DNA of 64,000 bases from Sulfurimonas aquatica (lineage in GTDB: Bacteria; Campylobacterota; Campylobacteria; Campylobacterales; Sulfurimonadaceae), in assembly GCF_017357825.1 (NCBI RefSeq), contig NZ_CP046072.1, positions 2,666,001 through 2,730,000 of the forward strand, written 5' to 3'. A program made the translations under genes and the position numbers. This document shows positions 38,077-51,407 of the stretch, piece after piece (the stretch's first letter is position 1; each line of letters starts with the position of its first letter). Under the pieces are notes generated by a model, which was not told the DNA's origin, searched no databases, and saw only the letters and a program-made list of their open reading frames with translations.

Positions 38077-38666
38077 AAATACTTAGCCTTAATTTTTTCT
38101 ACAAAATCTTCACACTCTTGCTGAAGATGTTTTAAGTCTTTTGAATTATCTATTACCCATGTTGCACGATCGCGTTTTTCATCTATGGGAAACTGAGTTG
38201 CTATTCGCTTTAAAGATTCCTCTTTTGAGTAACCATTACGTTGCATAAAACGCTCAAGTTGAACATCTGCGGGAGTGTATACGACAACGCTATCTTTTAT
38301 ATCATAGTTATTATTTTCAAAAAAGAGGGGTATGTCTATGAGGTAGGGAAATTTTAATCTATCTTGTTTTTCACTGCGTTTAAGAATTTCAGCACGAATT
38401 TTAGGGTGTAAATAATCTTCTAAAATCTTTTTTGCATCTTCATTTGCAAATATATATTCGCCAAGTTTAGGTCTATCAACCTTTGCTAGTCTTATATATT
38501 TTGAACCAAATGTCTCCTCAACCCAAGAAACCGAAGCATCAAGAATTTCATGACTTATGGTATCTGCGTCAATAATCCGCATTCCATTAAGAGCCATAAG
38601 CGAAGCAACAGTACTTTTTCCAGTAGCTATGCTACCAGTTAAAGCTATAGCATATTGAAATGCCAT
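38073..38666 (-). CDS. coaE: dephospho-CoA kinase
   Basis: 197 residues; adds the 3'-phosphate in the last step of coenzyme A synthesis. The P-loop is GSIATGKSTV near the N-terminus, followed by the typical DADTISHEIL motif; a LERFMQRNGY segment lies in the lid. It is coupled to the SpeE-like gene upstream (one-base overlap) and to dapF downstream. Confidence 0.96.
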   Translation of the reverse strand: MAFQYAIALTGSIATGKSTVASLMALNGMRIIDADTISHEILDASVSWVEETFGSKYIRLAKVDRPKLGEYIFANEDAKKILEDYLHPKIRAEILKRSEKQDRLKFPYLIDIPLFFENNNYDIKDSVVVYTPADVQLERFMQRNGYSKEESLKRIATQFPIDEKRDRATWVIDNSKDLKHLQQECEDFVEKIKAKYL

Positions 38667-39211
38667 TAGTTTTTAATGATGCCTAAGTACTCTTTACGCA
38701 CATTGTTACCCATCGCAAATGCTGCAGGATGAACGTCGCAGTTATAGTAATCTAAGTTATCAAGCATATCAGCACGATGAAGTATAATATCTGCAGTTGG
38801 ATGATACTCTTTAGAAGCTAAAAGAGCAGTCTCGCCATTACCAATGTTAAAAGGCATGATTACTTTAGTGTAACGACCAAGTATTTCCATAATAGCCTTA
38901 TTCTCATCTGTATTATCTAAAGATGGATGTGTAGTAACTAAGAGGCCATCCTCTTTTAGTACACGGTTGTGGTGAGCAAGTATCGCTGCATCGGAATCTA
39001 ACTCTGATATAACAACATCATAACTACCATCAGTTAACTCACGTAATTTACTTAGGTCAGCACCGATAACATCAAATGGGATGTTATCATGCTTTTGAAC
39101 TTCAGCAACTAATGCATCTGCATTATCACTCACAATTAAAATATTCTCAGGGTTCTTGTTTGTACAAAGTGCAACATGTACCATCATTTCGTTATATATA
39201 AAATCTTTCAT
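38666..39211 (-). CDS. shortened spermidine-synthase-like protein
   Basis: 181 residues, matching the C-terminal two-thirds of SpeE: YNEMMVHVALCTNKNPENIL is the Y-H-E-M-..-H segment. The N-terminal beta domain of about 75 residues is missing, and there is no room for it upstream. The glycine-rich AdoMet motif GGGDGG is replaced by SDNADAL. Position next to coaE matches the speE-coaE pair of Helicobacter. From memory the Helicobacter enzyme also lacks the canonical motif, so activity cannot be excluded. Start ATG at 39211 has AAGGA nine bases upstream. Confidence 0.75.
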   Translation of the reverse strand: MKDFIYNEMMVHVALCTNKNPENILIVSDNADALVAEVQKHDNIPFDVIGADLSKLRELTDGSYDVVISELDSDAAILAHHNRVLKEDGLLVTTHPSLDNTDENKAIMEILGRYTKVIMPFNIGNGETALLASKEYHPTADIILHRADMLDNLDYYNCDVHPAAFAMGNNVRKEYLGIIKN

Positions 39212-39316
39212 ATTAATTTATCCTTATTTATTAGTGCGATTTTATCCAGTTTTGGATTAATTTTACTTAATATAGATATAATTGCAAAATATTTATAAAA
39301 ACATAAAGGTAACTCC

Positions 39317-39532
39317 ATGGATATTAATTTTTACAAAATAAGAAGAAATTGTAGAGTATTTCGTATAATACTTGGTGCTGTATTAATAGTTGCAGCATTT
39401 ATAGTTGAGGCTAGCTGGTCAAATTGGTTATATCTAGGTGTATTACCTCTAATTGCGGGATTAGTAAACTTTTGTCCATTATGTTTAATAACAAAAAAAT
39501 GCGATTTACCTGAAGCATCGGAAAAAAACTAA
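39317..39532 (+). CDS. small DUF2892-type membrane protein
   Basis: 71 residues with two hydrophobic segments (about 14-30 and 37-55) and paired cysteines CPLC near residue 57. It resembles the YgaP/DUF2892 type of small inner-membrane protein found near rhodanese-like proteins. The stop codon overlaps the purM start by one base. Function unknown. Confidence 0.75.
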   Translation: MDINFYKIRRNCRVFRIILGAVLIVAAFIVEASWSNWLYLGVLPLIAGLVNFCPLCLITKKCDLPEASEKN

Positions 39533-40527
39533 TGAGTCAAATTAGTTATAAAGATGCTGGAGTAGACATAGATGCTGGAAATAGCTTTATAGAAAATATT
39601 AAACCTTTAGTTAAAGCTACAAAAATTCCAGGCGTTATGGGTGGAATTGGCTCATTTGCCGGTGCATTTGAACTGCCAAAAGGATTTAAAGAGCCTGTTA
39701 TGCTTGCAGCCACTGATGGCGTTGGAACAAAGCTAAAGCTAGCTATAGATAGCGGTATTCACCATACAGTTGGAATTGATTTGGTTGCTATGTGTGTAAA
39801 TGATTTACTCTGTAATTTTGGAACTCCATCTTTTTTCCTAGATTACTATGCTACTGGTAAACTAGATGTTAAAAATGCCACAAATGTAGTGGCAGGGATA
39901 GCTGAGGGATGTAAACGTAGCGAGTGTGCACTTATTGGTGGAGAAACTGCTGAAATGCCAGGAATGTACTCTGAAGATGATTATGACTTAGCTGGATTTG
40001 CTGTAGGTGTCGCAGAAAAATCAGAAATGGATAGAGTATCTCTGGTTAGAGCCGGTCATAAACTTATAGCGCTACCTAGTTCTGGTCTTCACTCAAATGG
40101 CTTCTCGCTTGCAAGAAAAGTTCTTTTTGAAAAAATGAATATGAAATTTGAAGATGACTTTAATGGTAAACCTTTAATCGAGACCCTGCTAGAGCCTACT
40201 ACCATTTACGTTAAAACATTTAAAGCCCTTAGAAATGAGATAGTAGCGATGGCGCATATTACAGGTGGTGGAATAGTAGAAAACTTACCTCGTGTGCTAC
40301 CTGAAAACCTTATGGCGGAAGTTCAAAAAGATTCAATAAAGGTCCTTCCAATATTTGAGTTAATGGCGGAGCATGTTGATCGTGATGAGATGTTTAGAGC
40401 ATTCAATATGGGTGTTGGAATGATACTAGTTGTTGAAGAGTCTAATGTCGAATCTGTACTCTCTAAGACTGATGGTTATTTAATAGGTGAGATAAAAAAG
40501 GGTAAACGCGAAGCTAAAATGATATAA
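39532..40527 (+). CDS. purM: phosphoribosylformylglycinamidine cyclo-ligase
   Basis: 331 residues; makes AIR from FGAM with ATP in purine synthesis. Motifs such as YKDAGVDIDAGNS, MLAATDGVGTKLKLA, CALIGGETAEMPGMY and ITGGGIVENLPRVLP are all present. Standard length. Followed by a strong hairpin. Confidence 0.98.
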   Translation: MSQISYKDAGVDIDAGNSFIENIKPLVKATKIPGVMGGIGSFAGAFELPKGFKEPVMLAATDGVGTKLKLAIDSGIHHTVGIDLVAMCVNDLLCNFGTPSFFLDYYATGKLDVKNATNVVAGIAEGCKRSECALIGGETAEMPGMYSEDDYDLAGFAVGVAEKSEMDRVSLVRAGHKLIALPSSGLHSNGFSLARKVLFEKMNMKFEDDFNGKPLIETLLEPTTIYVKTFKALRNEIVAMAHITGGGIVENLPRVLPENLMAEVQKDSIKVLPIFELMAEHVDRDEMFRAFNMGVGMILVVEESNVESVLSKTDGYLIGEIKKGKREAKMI

Positions 40528-40544
40528 GTTTCAGAGTTTATATC

Positions 40545-40571
40545 ATCAAGTATTTCAAAGAAATACTTGAT
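40545..40571. terminator. bidirectional terminator hairpin
   Basis: ATCAAGTATTT, loop CAAAG, AAATACTTGAT: a perfect 11-bp stem between convergent purM and the DUF302-like gene. The C and G of the loop can also pair. No long T-run follows, so termination strength is uncertain. Confidence 0.6.
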
Positions 40572-40582
40572 TGATTACTAAA

Positions 40583-41392
40583 CTATTTAAATGGTTTAGA
40601 TAAATCTTTTTTAATTGCACCTGGAACAGATGCAATCGTAGTAAATTCACCCATACTTAAAAGTGGATATGAAAGTGCTAGATAGTACTTTGCTTCAAGT
40701 GACTTAGCCTCACCATTTTCAATACTAATACAGTATGGTAACACAGCACCATTGGCACGTCCAATCTTTTTAACAAACTTCTTTGTTCTTCTTCCCAAAT
40801 CATAGCCTAAAAGTGTACTATTATCTGATAGCTTGATTTCAAAAAGAAGAAGTTTACCTTTTTTATACGATTTAGCTTTTGCAAGAAGTTCTTCATTAGA
40901 ACCTTTTGCTAAAGTATCATAATCTTCATAATAAGGCATTCCCATCATAAAGTGGTATCCAGCGATATCATCATCTTCCAAGATATCTTTTGAACCTTTT
41001 AAGCCTCGGAACTCTTTATTTATAACTTTAAGTTGAGACTCAAATACGGAAGCTTTGTAATCATCTTGCATATATGCTATACCAAAATACTCAGGGTTAG
41101 TAAAACTAATCATCTTATCTTTAGCATCAACAAAAACACGTAAAACTGCAGCAAATGCTCTACCCTCTTTTGCAGCCTCTTTCTTCAGTGCAGAGTTAGT
41201 AAAAACAATAGTAGTACCTTTTTTTACACTCTCATAACTCGCTACTACCTCGAAGCCTGCATTAGCAAGCTTCTCTTTTACACTCTTCTCATCAATATAC
41301 TTACCAGTTAAATAAGCACTAATATCTTTTGCGAATGAACTTGTTGCAAAAGCCAAAAGAGTTATAAACGATACTAAAAATAATTTTTTCAT
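40583..41392 (-). CDS. exported DUF302-like protein (short form, copy 2)
   Basis: 269 residues with a signal peptide (about 1-21, ending S-F-A-K). It is a tandem copy of the upstream gene: VKKGTTIVFTN, ISFTNPEYFG, GYHFMMGMPYYEDYDTL, GKLLLFEIKLSDNSTLLGYDLG, RRTKKFVKKIGRANGAVLPYC and YPLLSMGEF all match it. C241-type cysteine after ALPYC/VLPYC is shared. The domain differs from the long form but the operon context is the same. Function unknown. Confidence 0.75.
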   Translation of the reverse strand: MKKLFLVSFITLLAFATSSFAKDISAYLTGKYIDEKSVKEKLANAGFEVVASYESVKKGTTIVFTNSALKKEAAKEGRAFAAVLRVFVDAKDKMISFTNPEYFGIAYMQDDYKASVFESQLKVINKEFRGLKGSKDILEDDDIAGYHFMMGMPYYEDYDTLAKGSNEELLAKAKSYKKGKLLLFEIKLSDNSTLLGYDLGRRTKKFVKKIGRANGAVLPYCISIENGEAKSLEAKYYLALSYPLLSMGEFTTIASVPGAIKKDLSKPFK

Positions 41393-41409
41393 CTTAATTT
41401 CCTAAAGGA

Positions 41410-42327
41410 TTATTTGAATATTTTCTCTAAATCTTTAACAACTGCACCTGGTACTGTCATAATTCCCATAAAACCATTCATATCAAGAAGTGGGTAAGAA
41501 ATAGCGATGTAATACTTTGCACTTAATGCTGTAGCCTTGTTATCTTCAATAGTTACACACCAAGGAAGGATTGCTGCATTTGCACGGCCTACTTTTTTAA
41601 CAAACTTGCTTGTACGTTTACCAAGAGCATATCCTAAAAGAGTACTAGTATCAGAAAGCTTAAGTTCAAAAACAAGTTGTTTACCTTTTTTATACTTTCT
41701 AGCTTTTTCTAAAAGTTCAGCATTTGGACCTTGATCTAAAGTATCAACATCTTTATAATAAGGCATACTAATCATAAAATGATAATCTGCTAGACCATCA
41801 AAATCCCACACATCTTTAGAAGGCTTAAGCCCTGGAAATGCACTGTTAATACTTACTAAAGCACCGTTAAATACAGAGTGGTCATACTCCTCTTGCATAA
41901 ATGCTTTTCCAAAATAAACTGGATTAGTGAAACTAATCATTTTATCTTTGTCATCAACAAATAGACGTAAAACAGCAGCATTCGCACGCATAGGTTTAGC
42001 AGCTTCAGCTTTAAGTGCATCATTTGTAAATACAATAGTTGTACCTTTTTTTACAGACTTATAGTTTGCAACTATTTCAAATCCAGCAGCTTTAAGTTTC
42101 TCTTCTGCAGCCTTAACTGATACATGTGCACCAGTAAGGTAAGTATTAACCTTAATACCTTCTAATCCGGTTTTCATTTCAACTTTAACTGTAGCTGGAT
42201 CTATTTTTGTAAAAGCTTTTGCTCCAACTGAATCTTTCGGATTATATGGTAAAAAATTAGTTTCTGCAAAACTATTTGAAAACATAACTATCGATAACGA
42301 TAGAATACTGAGTATTAATTTTCTCAT
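41410..42327 (-). CDS. exported DUF302-like protein (short form, copy 1)
   Basis: 305 residues with a signal peptide (about 1-21). An extra 35-residue N-terminal stretch compared with copy 2 precedes the shared domain (GAHVSVKAAEEKLKAAGFEIV, VKKGTTIVFTND, MISMPYYKDVDTLDQGPN, LPWCVTIED). The start overlaps the stop of the long-form gene upstream by 4 bases (ATGA), so this is operon position two. It and copy 2 arose by tandem duplication. Confidence 0.75.
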   Translation of the reverse strand: MRKLILSILSLSIVMFSNSFAETNFLPYNPKDSVGAKAFTKIDPATVKVEMKTGLEGIKVNTYLTGAHVSVKAAEEKLKAAGFEIVANYKSVKKGTTIVFTNDALKAEAAKPMRANAAVLRLFVDDKDKMISFTNPVYFGKAFMQEEYDHSVFNGALVSINSAFPGLKPSKDVWDFDGLADYHFMISMPYYKDVDTLDQGPNAELLEKARKYKKGKQLVFELKLSDTSTLLGYALGKRTSKFVKKVGRANAAILPWCVTIEDNKATALSAKYYIAISYPLLDMNGFMGIMTVPGAVVKDLEKIFK

Positions 42328-43316
42328 TTTTCAACTCCTCCTAAATCTTTCATAATTCCAATAATCTCAACATCTAAGTCCATTGCGGATTTTATTTTAT
42401 CTTTGTCCGTTATCTTCATAACATGTAACCAAGTCTCTAAACGTGGCATACCAACTACCATCTTATTTGAGCCGGGCTTGATGTAAAAGTACATAGCACA
42501 TGGAGCTAAAGCGCCAGCATCTGGACGACCCTTATTGAAAATACCATACGAGTATGTAAAGTGACAAAGACCATATACAAAAAACTGGTCATACTCTTCA
42601 AAATCCATTTCTAAATCTTCTTCATATGTAGATTTAAAGTTTTTGAATCCAGCGATAATATATTTTTTTTCTTCAAATGCAGCTTCAAATTCCTCTTGAA
42701 ATCCTTCAGCCCACTCTACGATATCACCTTCTCTATCTACTTCAAACTCAAAAGTCATCATAGGTTTTGCAGGAAGTGTATCATACTCACTAATTACAAC
42801 TTTACCCCCAAAAGTATCAGTAGTCCATTTATCTAATGGCTCATACATTTTAATATATGCTTCTCTAACTGCTTTATCTTTTACGCCTGTAACATCTAGC
42901 ATTAAAGCTGGGTCAAGGTGTCCAACATAAGTTTTATCTTCAGCTACATATTTATAAATATGGTAGTTAAAAGGTTGAAAACCTGCTGCTTGTGGTGCTT
43001 TTTTCAAGATGTCATAAAGTGCTTTATCATTTGCAATTGAAAAGAAGCCAAGGTTATCTAAGTTTGTTGTCCAAGCCTTATCATAATCAGGGTCTTCAGG
43101 GTTACCATAACGCTTTGAATAAGCATCATTGATTTTTTCATGTGGATCAGAAACACCAAATCCAGTATCTTCATTTAAAGTTCCGCCAAGAACTAACTCT
43201 TCGAACTTATCTTCTATATCTCCAGGTACTACATTAAAACGTACTGCTGGCGCTGCAAATGCAACTGAAGCCACTAGAGATAACGCAACTGTTGATTTTA
43301 TCAGTTTATTTATCAT
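42324..43316 (-). CDS. exported DUF302-like protein (long form)
   Basis: 330 residues; the third long-form paralogue. Signal peptide about 1-21 (LVASVAFAAP). Shared features are AGFQPFNYHIYKY, an acidic region with many E and F, a cysteine in ALAPCAMYFYIKPGSNK and a W near residue 305. First gene of an operon with the two short-form proteins. The recurring APCxxYxYxKPGxNK motif suggests a conserved ligand site, but what it binds is unknown. Confidence 0.75.
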   Translation of the reverse strand: MINKLIKSTVALSLVASVAFAAPAVRFNVVPGDIEDKFEELVLGGTLNEDTGFGVSDPHEKINDAYSKRYGNPEDPDYDKAWTTNLDNLGFFSIANDKALYDILKKAPQAAGFQPFNYHIYKYVAEDKTYVGHLDPALMLDVTGVKDKAVREAYIKMYEPLDKWTTDTFGGKVVISEYDTLPAKPMMTFEFEVDREGDIVEWAEGFQEEFEAAFEEKKYIIAGFKNFKSTYEEDLEMDFEEYDQFFVYGLCHFTYSYGIFNKGRPDAGALAPCAMYFYIKPGSNKMVVGMPRLETWLHVMKITDKDKIKSAMDLDVEIIGIMKDLGGVEK

Positions 43317-43424
43317 TTTTATTTCCTTATTAAAGACAGATGGAATTATTTTATCATAACTATTATGAGTTTTATATTTTATTATTCATCAAGTAGGTTT
43401 TTTTTTAATTTGTGTGAATAATAG

Positions 43425-43448
43425 GATGTCGCCAAGAGAGGCGACATC
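43425..43448. terminator. hairpin between the FadL gene and the DUF302-like operon
   Basis: GATGTCGCC, loop AAGAGA, GGCGACATC: a perfect 9-bp GC-containing stem just downstream of the porin gene on the minus strand. No T-run follows on the minus strand, so it may be an mRNA 3' stabiliser or a Rho-linked end. Confidence 0.55.
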
Positions 43449-43479
43449 AAAGTGTAAGAAGGTCTATTTAACTCTTAGA

Positions 43480-44919
43480 CTAGAATTTGTATGTCATTGC
43501 AATGTTAACACCCATTTGTGAGTGAGTAACATCTGCTGATGAAGCTGCAGTTTGCCCAGCTATTGCTCCCGCTAACATATCTGTAGGAGTTCCAGTATAT
43601 GGTGTTGCACCACCAGCTAATTGATATGCTGCTCCTTCAGTAAGACCAGATGTATCATAAGAAAGAGTAACTTCTGGTGCATATATGAATGCTGCATCTA
43701 GAGATAATGAATCTGAAAGATTTATACCACCACCAACTGTCATATGGCTTTCAACTACACCTGGGAAGCCTGAAAGATTAAAAAAGTTTTTAACAGCACC
43801 AACATAGTTTTCACCAGGTTGAGTAGTACCTTTTGCTCCATTTTGTTCTGTTATAGGATTAGTTCCATGGTTATAACCAATACGAAATGCCCAGTTATTT
43901 TCTGCATATTCGTAACCAACTGCAATTACAGTTTGATCTTCCCAACCAAAGTCGCTGTATCCAGCTGCATCACCCCAAGCTATTTGCTTATAATCTAATG
44001 CGATTGTGTTTCCATCAGTAGTGTAAGAAATACCTAAACCAATTTCAGCTGGTTGAGCAAGGTGATCCCCAGATGTAATTGCATCATTTACACCAAATAT
44101 AGTAGTAGAAGCTGAAATTACATTTTCATATTCCATATCAATCTTAGACTTATATACAGCACCAAGTGTTAAACCATCAACACCGTCTACATCATATGCT
44201 AAACCAACTTCATAACCGAAGCTTGTATCATCAGCTAAAGGACTTTTTTGTGGTGCTGCAGGATTAAATGTATCATGAGCCATTTGAAGAGAACCATACT
44301 GAAGAATTGGTGTTACACCTAATGTCAATCCAGATGTTATATCAATAGCTAAAGGTGTAGCTACTTTTAAAAGTGCCAAGCTAGTGTACATAGAAAATGA
44401 TCCATTTGTTTTACCTGTATAATCAGTTCCCATTCCAGCAGTACCAGTCATTGATACACCCCATACAACACTATCGCTTATTCTGCTAGCAAATGCAATT
44501 TCAGGAATAATGCTGAAATTTGCTAAAGAGTCAGAAGATGTAATTGCTGCACTAGGACCAGCAACTACATCGGCTGGGTTTCCAGTTGCAAATGCACTAC
44601 CTGCAACTGGAGGAGTTGAAGTACCTTGGTAGCCATTTGCTCCAAAAGCTTGATTAATATTATCACCAGCATTAGAACCAAAAGCTACATTTGGCATAAA
44701 AAAAGTAACAGCACCAGTAACTTCCATATCTTTAACAGTAGAGATTAAAGCAGGATTTGCAAGGCCTGATTCAGCACCGAAAGATTTAGCAATACCAACT
44801 CCACCCATCGAACGTGATTTAGCACCTTGACCAATCATAACATCACCATTAGTTGCGAATGCAGATGTTGAGCCTAAAGCTAATGCAGCTACTACTGCTA
44901 ATTTAATCGTTTTTTTCAT
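43480..44919 (-). CDS. FadL/OmpP1-family outer-membrane porin
   Basis: 479 residues with signal peptide (about 1-22, TSAFA). The mature start MIGQGAKSRSMGGVGIAKSFGAESGLANPA carries the N-x-P-A motif that opens FadL barrels; the sequence ends in a strand with aromatic C-terminus (VNIAMTYKF). It is expected to carry hydrophobic compounds across the outer membrane; substrate unknown. SD GAGGAG lies close before the ATG. A TATAAT -10 is at about 44975-44980 on the minus strand. Confidence 0.9.
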   Translation of the reverse strand: MKKTIKLAVVAALALGSTSAFATNGDVMIGQGAKSRSMGGVGIAKSFGAESGLANPALISTVKDMEVTGAVTFFMPNVAFGSNAGDNINQAFGANGYQGTSTPPVAGSAFATGNPADVVAGPSAAITSSDSLANFSIIPEIAFASRISDSVVWGVSMTGTAGMGTDYTGKTNGSFSMYTSLALLKVATPLAIDITSGLTLGVTPILQYGSLQMAHDTFNPAAPQKSPLADDTSFGYEVGLAYDVDGVDGLTLGAVYKSKIDMEYENVISASTTIFGVNDAITSGDHLAQPAEIGLGISYTTDGNTIALDYKQIAWGDAAGYSDFGWEDQTVIAVGYEYAENNWAFRIGYNHGTNPITEQNGAKGTTQPGENYVGAVKNFFNLSGFPGVVESHMTVGGGINLSDSLSLDAAFIYAPEVTLSYDTSGLTEGAAYQLAGGATPYTGTPTDMLAGAIAGQTAASSADVTHSQMGVNIAMTYKF

Positions 44920-45462
44920 TTTCTCTCCTCAGAGTAATTGTTTATCGAAATAGACTTTGCTATTTCTACTGCAGGTATTATATGTGAGTTATTTTTAAAC
45001 GAAACTTAAAATAATTTCATTAATGATAACTTTTACTTATATAGTTTATTTTTATAGATTTATCTATTATAAAATAATATAAATATTATAAATATAACTC
45101 TTGATAGTAGTAAAAAAGGGCTTTAAAAGGGTATAAATAAATAAAAATAAATATATAATAATTTATATAATTAAAATTATGCTTTATTATAAAATATCTT
45201 ATATGTGAATATAAGTAACATTCTTAATTCATAAGCTCCTAAAACATTCTATTAATTACTTTTGTACAGGGCAATATCATCTATATCATTAGCTTATAGG
45301 AAACAAAAATATAAAAAGTATAGGTGATGTTAATAATTGTATTGTATATAAAGAGTGTAAAGTAAATGTAAAATGGAATATTGATAAGAATAATATAAGC
45401 AAAAAAGGTTAAAGCCAATAAATAAAGTAATGATTAGAAGTAAAAAAGAAGAAATAACGATT
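44920..45462. other. AT-rich gap between the rRNA operon and the porin gene
   Basis: Very AT-rich. It holds the porin promoter on the minus strand and the downstream end of the rRNA transcript. No gene, tRNA or strong terminator is convincing; a short T6 run on the minus strand near 45400-45410 follows only a weak stem. Confidence 0.5.
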
Positions 45463-45580
45463 AACTAGGCAGCGACCTACGTTTCCAATCCTGAAAGGAT
45501 AAGTATTATCAGCGATGAGGGGCTTAGCTTCTGGGTTCGGAATGGAGCCAGGCGTTTCCCCCTCTCTATAGCCACCTAGA
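45463..45580 (-). rRNA. rrf: 5S ribosomal RNA
   Basis: On the minus strand the 5' CTAGGTGGC pairs exactly with 3' GCTGCCTAG (helix I), and the internal CGAACCCAGAAGCTAAG is the conserved loop. Ends are estimated from helix I. It follows the 23S gene. Confidence 0.92.
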
Positions 45581-45690
45581 CAATCAAAGCTAAAGACATC
45601 ATCTGTACTCCACTTACGCTTTAGCGACGGGAGTATCGGCATTTAGTGCCAGATGTTCTTAACTTTGACTGTAAAAGTCAGTTAAAAGGG

Positions 45691-45795
45691 TAAATTGTAA
45701 TTGTTAAAGTCAACAGAGCTAAATGCTCTAACTAAATAACTAATTCAGATATTCTATATTAATGTAATTGTTTACACTAAATAAGGTAGTGAACG
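45691..45795 (-). other. 3' half of the precursor-23S processing stem
   Basis: Three segments complementary to the region before the 23S gene: 45691-45714 against 48813-48836 (22 of 24), 45730-45742 against 48776-48788 (13 of 13) and 45778-45795 against 48716-48733 (18 of 18). Together they give a long duplex closing the 23S precursor, the normal RNase III target. Confidence 0.75.
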
Positions 45796-45814
45796 AATTG
45801 TGTTCATTTAAGAA

Positions 45815-48710
<2,896 letters not shown>

Positions 48711-48715
48711 ATTTG

Positions 48716-48836
48716 CGTTCACTACCTTATTTAATGTATCTCTACACTTCAATAAGATGAATGATCTGTTTATTGTAGTTATTTAGTTTAATTATATTTC
48801 TATAATTAAGTTGTTGACTTTAACAATTGTAATTTA
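48716..48836 (-). other. 5' half of the precursor-23S processing stem
   Basis: Pairs with 45691-45795 in three blocks as described for the 3' half. Between 48716 and the tRNA-Ile gene nothing else is recognised, apart from a local repeat CTTTAAAAGG / ACTTTTAAAG at about 48922-48975. Confidence 0.75.
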
Positions 48837-48990
48837 ATGAACTTTTTGGTTTAAAAACCAAATATAAACTTTCTATTTAAAAGCTTATATTTAATTTTAA
48901 AACTTGTTTTTGTGCTAGTTGTGCTTTAAAAGGTGACGAAGCATCCTTGAGGATGTGAGTTAACTTTTAAAGTGCAAATAGTGCAAAAAA

Positions 48991-49067
48991 TGGTGGGCCT
49001 ACCAGGACTTGAACCTGGGACCTCACCCTTATCAGGGGTGCACTCTAACCAGCTGAGCTATAGGCCC
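48991..49067 (-). tRNA. tRNA-Ile (GAT)
   Basis: A 77-nt cloverleaf with encoded CCA. On the minus strand it begins GGGCCTATAGCTCAGCTGG; the anticodon GAT is at 49031-49033 in the loop CTGATAA, and the T-arm has GGTTCAAGTCC. It lies in the 16S-23S spacer. No tRNA-Ala accompanies it. Confidence 0.97.
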
Positions 49068-49187
49068 TAAAGTGTCTATTAATAGTCCGATTAAGGAATG
49101 AAATCCCTTTATCTCGCTTGGACCGCTGTGGTCACTAAAGCTTAACTCTAAAGAGTTAGAATACTAATTTCTATTTCAAATGAACAT

Positions 49188-49220
49188 AGATCACTGAAGA
49201 CTAAGCAAGTAGAAGAACTA
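49188..49220 (-). other. 3' half of the precursor-16S processing stem
   Basis: Complementary in 27 of 33 positions to 51078-51110 on the other side of 16S, including an unbroken ACTAAGCAAGTA core. Pairing would enclose the 16S precursor for RNase III. Confidence 0.7.
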
Positions 49221-49285
49221 AATAATAACATCTCTCGTGAGATTTTCTTTGTAAGATAAACAATCGAATGTTTACTCTTTACTCT

Positions 49286-50801
<1,516 letters not shown>

Positions 50802-51188
50802 TGTTGTCCGAAGACTTGATTATGTAAAGATCACATTGCTGTGATTATTTACTGATCTTTTGCCCAAGAATTAAATTCATTGGCTTTGTTTTTACTCGTA
50901 CTAATCTGCTTAAAGAATTAGTCAGAGCTTCTAATACTAGTTAAAGTATTAAAGTATAGTTATCTACACTATTGGGAAACCATAAAAGCTATAAAACTAA
51001 TGTGGATTTCAAAATAGAATAGACGGTTGTTGTTATATTAGTTATTTCTAAGTAATACCAACTGATTCGTTAAAATCTAGTCTTCTTACTTGCTTAGTTT
51101 TCAATGATCTTCAAACAATCTCTTAACTCTTCAACATGAAGTGTTCGTATCCTCGTTTTAAACAAGGTGTCTCTGTTTGTGGATGGGA
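50802..51188 (-). other. rRNA leader
   Basis: Leader between the rRNA promoter and 16S. It contains the 5' half of the 16S processing stem (51078-51110) and a GTTTGAAGATCATTGAAAACT stretch that faintly resembles boxA antitermination sites. No gene is seen. Confidence 0.6.
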
Positions 51189-51217
51189 ATTATAGGAGAT
51201 TAAACCTTTAATGTCAA
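51189..51217 (-). promoter_or_regulatory. rRNA operon promoter
   Basis: Minus strand: TTGACA (51212-51217), 17-bp spacer, TATAAT (51189-51194). Both hexamers are perfect sigma70 consensus. The discriminator TCCCATCC is C-rich, as expected for a ppGpp-sensitive rRNA promoter, and upstream of -35 lies A/T-rich DNA suited to an UP element. Confidence 0.88.
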
Positions 51218-51407
51218 TAGTAATCTAAAAGAATTTATATATTCTTTTTTGGATGTTTCATTTAGGGGTAATAATGTTATTAATCATTTATGAATATAGA
51301 AACTCTATTATATGTAAGTCATTATGTGTTGCTATTGATTTACTCTTTACATATATTATTCTATAAATTAATGGTGTCTTCTATAGACACTTATAAAGGA
51401 ATTAATT

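Noticed and set aside
44920-45462. Possible small genes or RNA in the AT-rich gap after 5S
   Set aside because: No start with an SD, no conserved motif and no stable hairpin; AT-rich sequence gives chance hairpins and frames.
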